From positions 1-57,757 of the forward strand of contig CAISGR010000163.1 of NCBI GenBank assembly GCA_903884945.1: 57,757 nt of DNA. Direction: 5' to 3'. Position 1 is the first letter of the stretch, and each line of letters opens with the position of its first letter. Of the stretch, positions 55,855 through 57,757 are shown piece by piece. This stretch comes from an uncultured bacterium (lineage in GTDB: Bacteria > Pseudomonadota > Alphaproteobacteria > Sphingomonadales > Sphingomonadaceae). The translations under genes and the position numbers were made by a program. The notes beneath the pieces are model-generated. The model did not search any database. It worked only from the letters and a program-made list of their open reading frames with translations, and was not told the DNA's origin.

Positions 55855-57456
55855 TCACGCGGCCCTTCTCAGCTTGGCGCGCCGGGATAAGGCAAACAGC
55901 GACTCCAGCGAGGGAACCCGATAGGCATCGAAGCCCAACCCATTATGTTCGCAGAGCCGGAGGAATGCGTCTCCAAGCGACAGGTGGGGGAGCAGATAAA
56001 AGTCCATCGGTGCCCGATTGTCGGCGTCCATCCGCACGGCGACCGTAATATCCGGCTTCAACTGGTGGTCGATCTTGATGTGCCATCGCGCCGCACCAGT
56101 CCCGGTTTGGCGATGGCGGGCCAGAACGATGGATAGCGTGAATTCGTCATTGACCCGGACAAGGTCCGTATCCGGATCCAGCATGGCCAAACCGCCAACG
56201 TCGCCGATGCCGGCAAGGATATCGGATATGATTTCGGGGTGGAGGCGGCGCAGTTCCTTATTGATTTCGAGATAGCGGTAATCCTGCGGAGGCGTGAAGC
56301 CGACGAGCGAGTAGGCACGCAGCAGGCCGCCGAAGCGATTGCGAAACGCGCTGCTGGAGGGGCAATCTTCGCTCTCATCGATGATGAGGCCGGATAACGC
56401 GCCGTGCTGGTTCAACAGGGCTTTCAGGACATCGAGCATTTGCGCATTGGTCAATCTGATCGATCGCTGGGCGATGATCGCCTGGACCCGAGCAAACAGG
56501 CCGGCATCGACAATCGGTGCGAAGGCGCTGTCACGCCTGATCCATTTTTCGCGGGGATTGCGGATATGCGCCTGCTTCAGCCGGAAGGAGGTGCGGTTCC
56601 ACACGTTGTTACCGATGTATTTTTCGTTGATCAGGATTTGATGGACGGTCCCCCGCGTCCATGGGCGCCCCAGGTCCGTCCGCAATCCTCGACGGTTCAG
56701 ATCTTCCGCGATTTCGCGCTCGGAACGACCGTGCTCGACAAATCCGCGATAGATCGCCTGGACGACGGCGACCTCCTCCGGCGGACCGGGCACCAGAATG
56801 ACCCGATCTGTCTGGATGCTTTTATGCTGGCCCGCCGCCAGGTCCCCTTTGGGTTGCAGGTGCTCATCGACAAGCTGACGGCGGATTCCGAATCCGGGAG
56901 CACCCCCTTGCCGAAAGCCCAGTTCGATCAACCGTGTCTGTCCGGCGTGGACCTTGACCGAGAGTTCCCGGCTATACTCACCCGCCATGGAGCGCTTGAA
57001 CGCCTTGAACAGGCCAGCCATCATGGACCCGTCGTTCTCAAATTGTTCGGCGCAATATTGAATGGTTACGCCCGCGCGTTTGCAGCGGAGTTCGAATTCG
57101 GCCGCTTCGTCGGTGTTTTGGAAACGACCGAGACGACTGACATCGTAGACAAGGAGCGCAGAGAAATCGGCTCTGCCGGATTCCACGTCGGAAAGCAGGC
57201 GCTGTAATGCCTCTCGTCCATCTATGCGAAGACCGCTCTTTCCTTCGTCTGCATAGGTTCGGACGATTTCATAGCCACGCTGAGCGGCGTAGAAGGCGAT
57301 GTATTCCGATTGATTTTCCGTCGAATATTTCTGGTGGTCGGTCGACATGCGCACATATTGCGCAGCCCGGACGAGACCGGATCGGCCATCGATACAATCT
57401 TTTCCGTTTCCCGAGTCGGATGGCATCGCTTCTCTGCTATCGAGTCGCAATATCAT
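55855..57456 (-). CDS. Large serine recombinase
   Basis: A 533-residue site-specific recombinase. The catalytic serine is S38 in AAQYVRMSTDHQ, followed by the resolvase core (LLVYDVSRLGR, YCAEQFENDG, SMAGEYSRELSVKVHAGQ). The recombinase domain lies at about 185-325 (EEVAVVQAIYRGFVEHGRSE, GTVHQILINEKYIGNNVWNR). The C-terminal 200 residues lack the CxxC zinc ribbon of most large serine integrases and carry ALSGLIIDESEDCPSSSAF, then RFGGLLRAYSLVGF. The start may be the internal ATG at 57426, which has a better ribosome site (AGAAG). It leads the ParB-like pair. Confidence 0.9.
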   Translation of the reverse strand: MILRLDSREAMPSDSGNGKDCIDGRSGLVRAAQYVRMSTDHQKYSTENQSEYIAFYAAQRGYEIVRTYADEGKSGLRIDGREALQRLLSDVESGRADFSALLVYDVSRLGRFQNTDEAAEFELRCKRAGVTIQYCAEQFENDGSMMAGLFKAFKRSMAGEYSRELSVKVHAGQTRLIELGFRQGGAPGFGIRRQLVDEHLQPKGDLAAGQHKSIQTDRVILVPGPPEEVAVVQAIYRGFVEHGRSEREIAEDLNRRGLRTDLGRPWTRGTVHQILINEKYIGNNVWNRTSFRLKQAHIRNPREKWIRRDSAFAPIVDAGLFARVQAIIAQRSIRLTNAQMLDVLKALLNQHGALSGLIIDESEDCPSSSAFRNRFGGLLRAYSLVGFTPPQDYRYLEINKELRRLHPEIISDILAGIGDVGGLAMLDPDTDLVRVNDEFTLSIVLARHRQTGTGAARWHIKIDHQLKPDITVAVRMDADNRAPMDFYLLPHLSLGDAFLRLCEHNGLGFDAYRVPSLESLFALSRRAKLRRAA

Positions 57457-57757
57457 TACAGGGGCATGGCGCCGTATGCAATGAGATGAGAACGACCTCG
57501 GGGCTTTTGTGAGGTTAATGGACGGCGGAGCTTCTTTAGCACCGCAGCGCTCGCCCTCCGGCCATCAAGGCCTGCTATGTGGCTAAGAATTGGAAAAGCC
57601 CGCCATTTCTGACGGGCTTCCCAATTATCCGATGACGATGAGGGGGGGCTTGCGCCCGCGTGTCTCAAAGCCGCTGGTTGAGATAATGGGTGCGAAGGGG
57701 TTAAAAGTCAACCTACAGAGAGGGGAATTCCTCCAACGAGTCGCCGCATCAATGTTC
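57457..57757. other. Upstream region of the recombinase module, no gene recognised
   Basis: About 300 bases to the window end. Short frames occur, but none has a known motif. On the reverse strand TTGCAT and TAATGA spaced by 17 bases just before the recombinase are a weak promoter candidate. The region also holds a long inverted repeat at 57588-57626. A module boundary or attachment site may lie here or beyond the window. Confidence 0.35.
57588..57626. terminator. Inverted repeat, terminator-like
   Basis: AAGCCCG and CGGGCTT pair around a ten-base loop, extended by outer arms AATTGG and CCAATT with a two-base internal mismatch. It could end transcription entering from the right, or be a binding palindrome for the ParB-like proteins. 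Confidence 0.5.

Noticed and set aside
57456..57668. 70-residue reverse frame upstream of the recombinase
   Set aside because: No ribosome site or motif, and it contains the inverted repeat; probably non-coding.
57457..57757. repABC-type parS site upstream of the recombinase module
   Set aside because: GTT and AAC arms occur (GTTAAAAGTCAAC) but the spacing is wrong for the known consensus.

Overview
The window is GC-rich and reads as a chromosomal segment of a sphingomonad alphaproteobacterium, probably Sphingomonas or a close relative (inference). Supporting markers are the CcrM methyltransferase beside rnhB, the CtrA inhibitor SciP, a 41-residue aa3-type cytochrome oxidase subunit IV, a three-subunit transhydrogenase, the btaA/btaB betaine-lipid pair and trb genes followed by a DUF2274 gene.

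Positions 1-8000 hold a DUF2855 gene cut by the window edge, an XRE regulator, tRNA-Val, a decayed stretch with a DNA adenine methylase remnant, a methyltransferase with a promoter almost touching its start codon, a MarR-type regulator, a membrane protein and a coxIV-pntAa-pntAb-pntB operon. Positions 8000-22300 carry a sigma-54 response regulator, a Tat-exported oxidoreductase, a DUF1772 protein, the leftward series thiD-VOC fusion / rnhB / ccrM / folP, glmM, a dicarboxylate symporter, btaA-btaB and an ECF sigma / anti-sigma pair. The rnhB-ccrM gap contains a cluster of GANTC sites and a perfect DnaA box. btaA is preceded by a Pho-box-like repeat, and a structured small-RNA candidate with two CCTCC loops lies between btaA and the anti-sigma gene.

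Positions 22300-38200 are mostly housekeeping: rpiB-glyA-zinc ribbon-nrdR-trmJ, rpsD, an S9 peptidase, an M28 peptidase with agmatine deiminase and N-carbamoylputrescine amidase, a family 5 uracil-DNA glycosylase, folK, tRNA-Lys, a serine hydrolase, mnmA, sciP and a GlsB/YeaQ protein. Positions 38200-50640 are dominated by the envelope: a SIMPL protein, a second GlsB/YeaQ protein, an RND efflux pair with a good promoter, a DUF445 protein behind a terminator-like hairpin, a HAD phosphatase, an Mla-type lipid transport operon, a cyclophilin-type protein and tRNA-Ser.

Everything right of tRNA-Ser is accessory DNA. It starts with the remains of a trb-type integrative conjugative element (a trbF 3' fragment, trbG, trbI, DUF2274, AlpA). 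A leftward, translationally coupled three-gene module follows: a large serine recombinase and two different ParB/RepB-like proteins, with no ParA. This module is the best candidate in the window for a poorly described system. All functions are inferred from translated sequence by eye; no database search was run.
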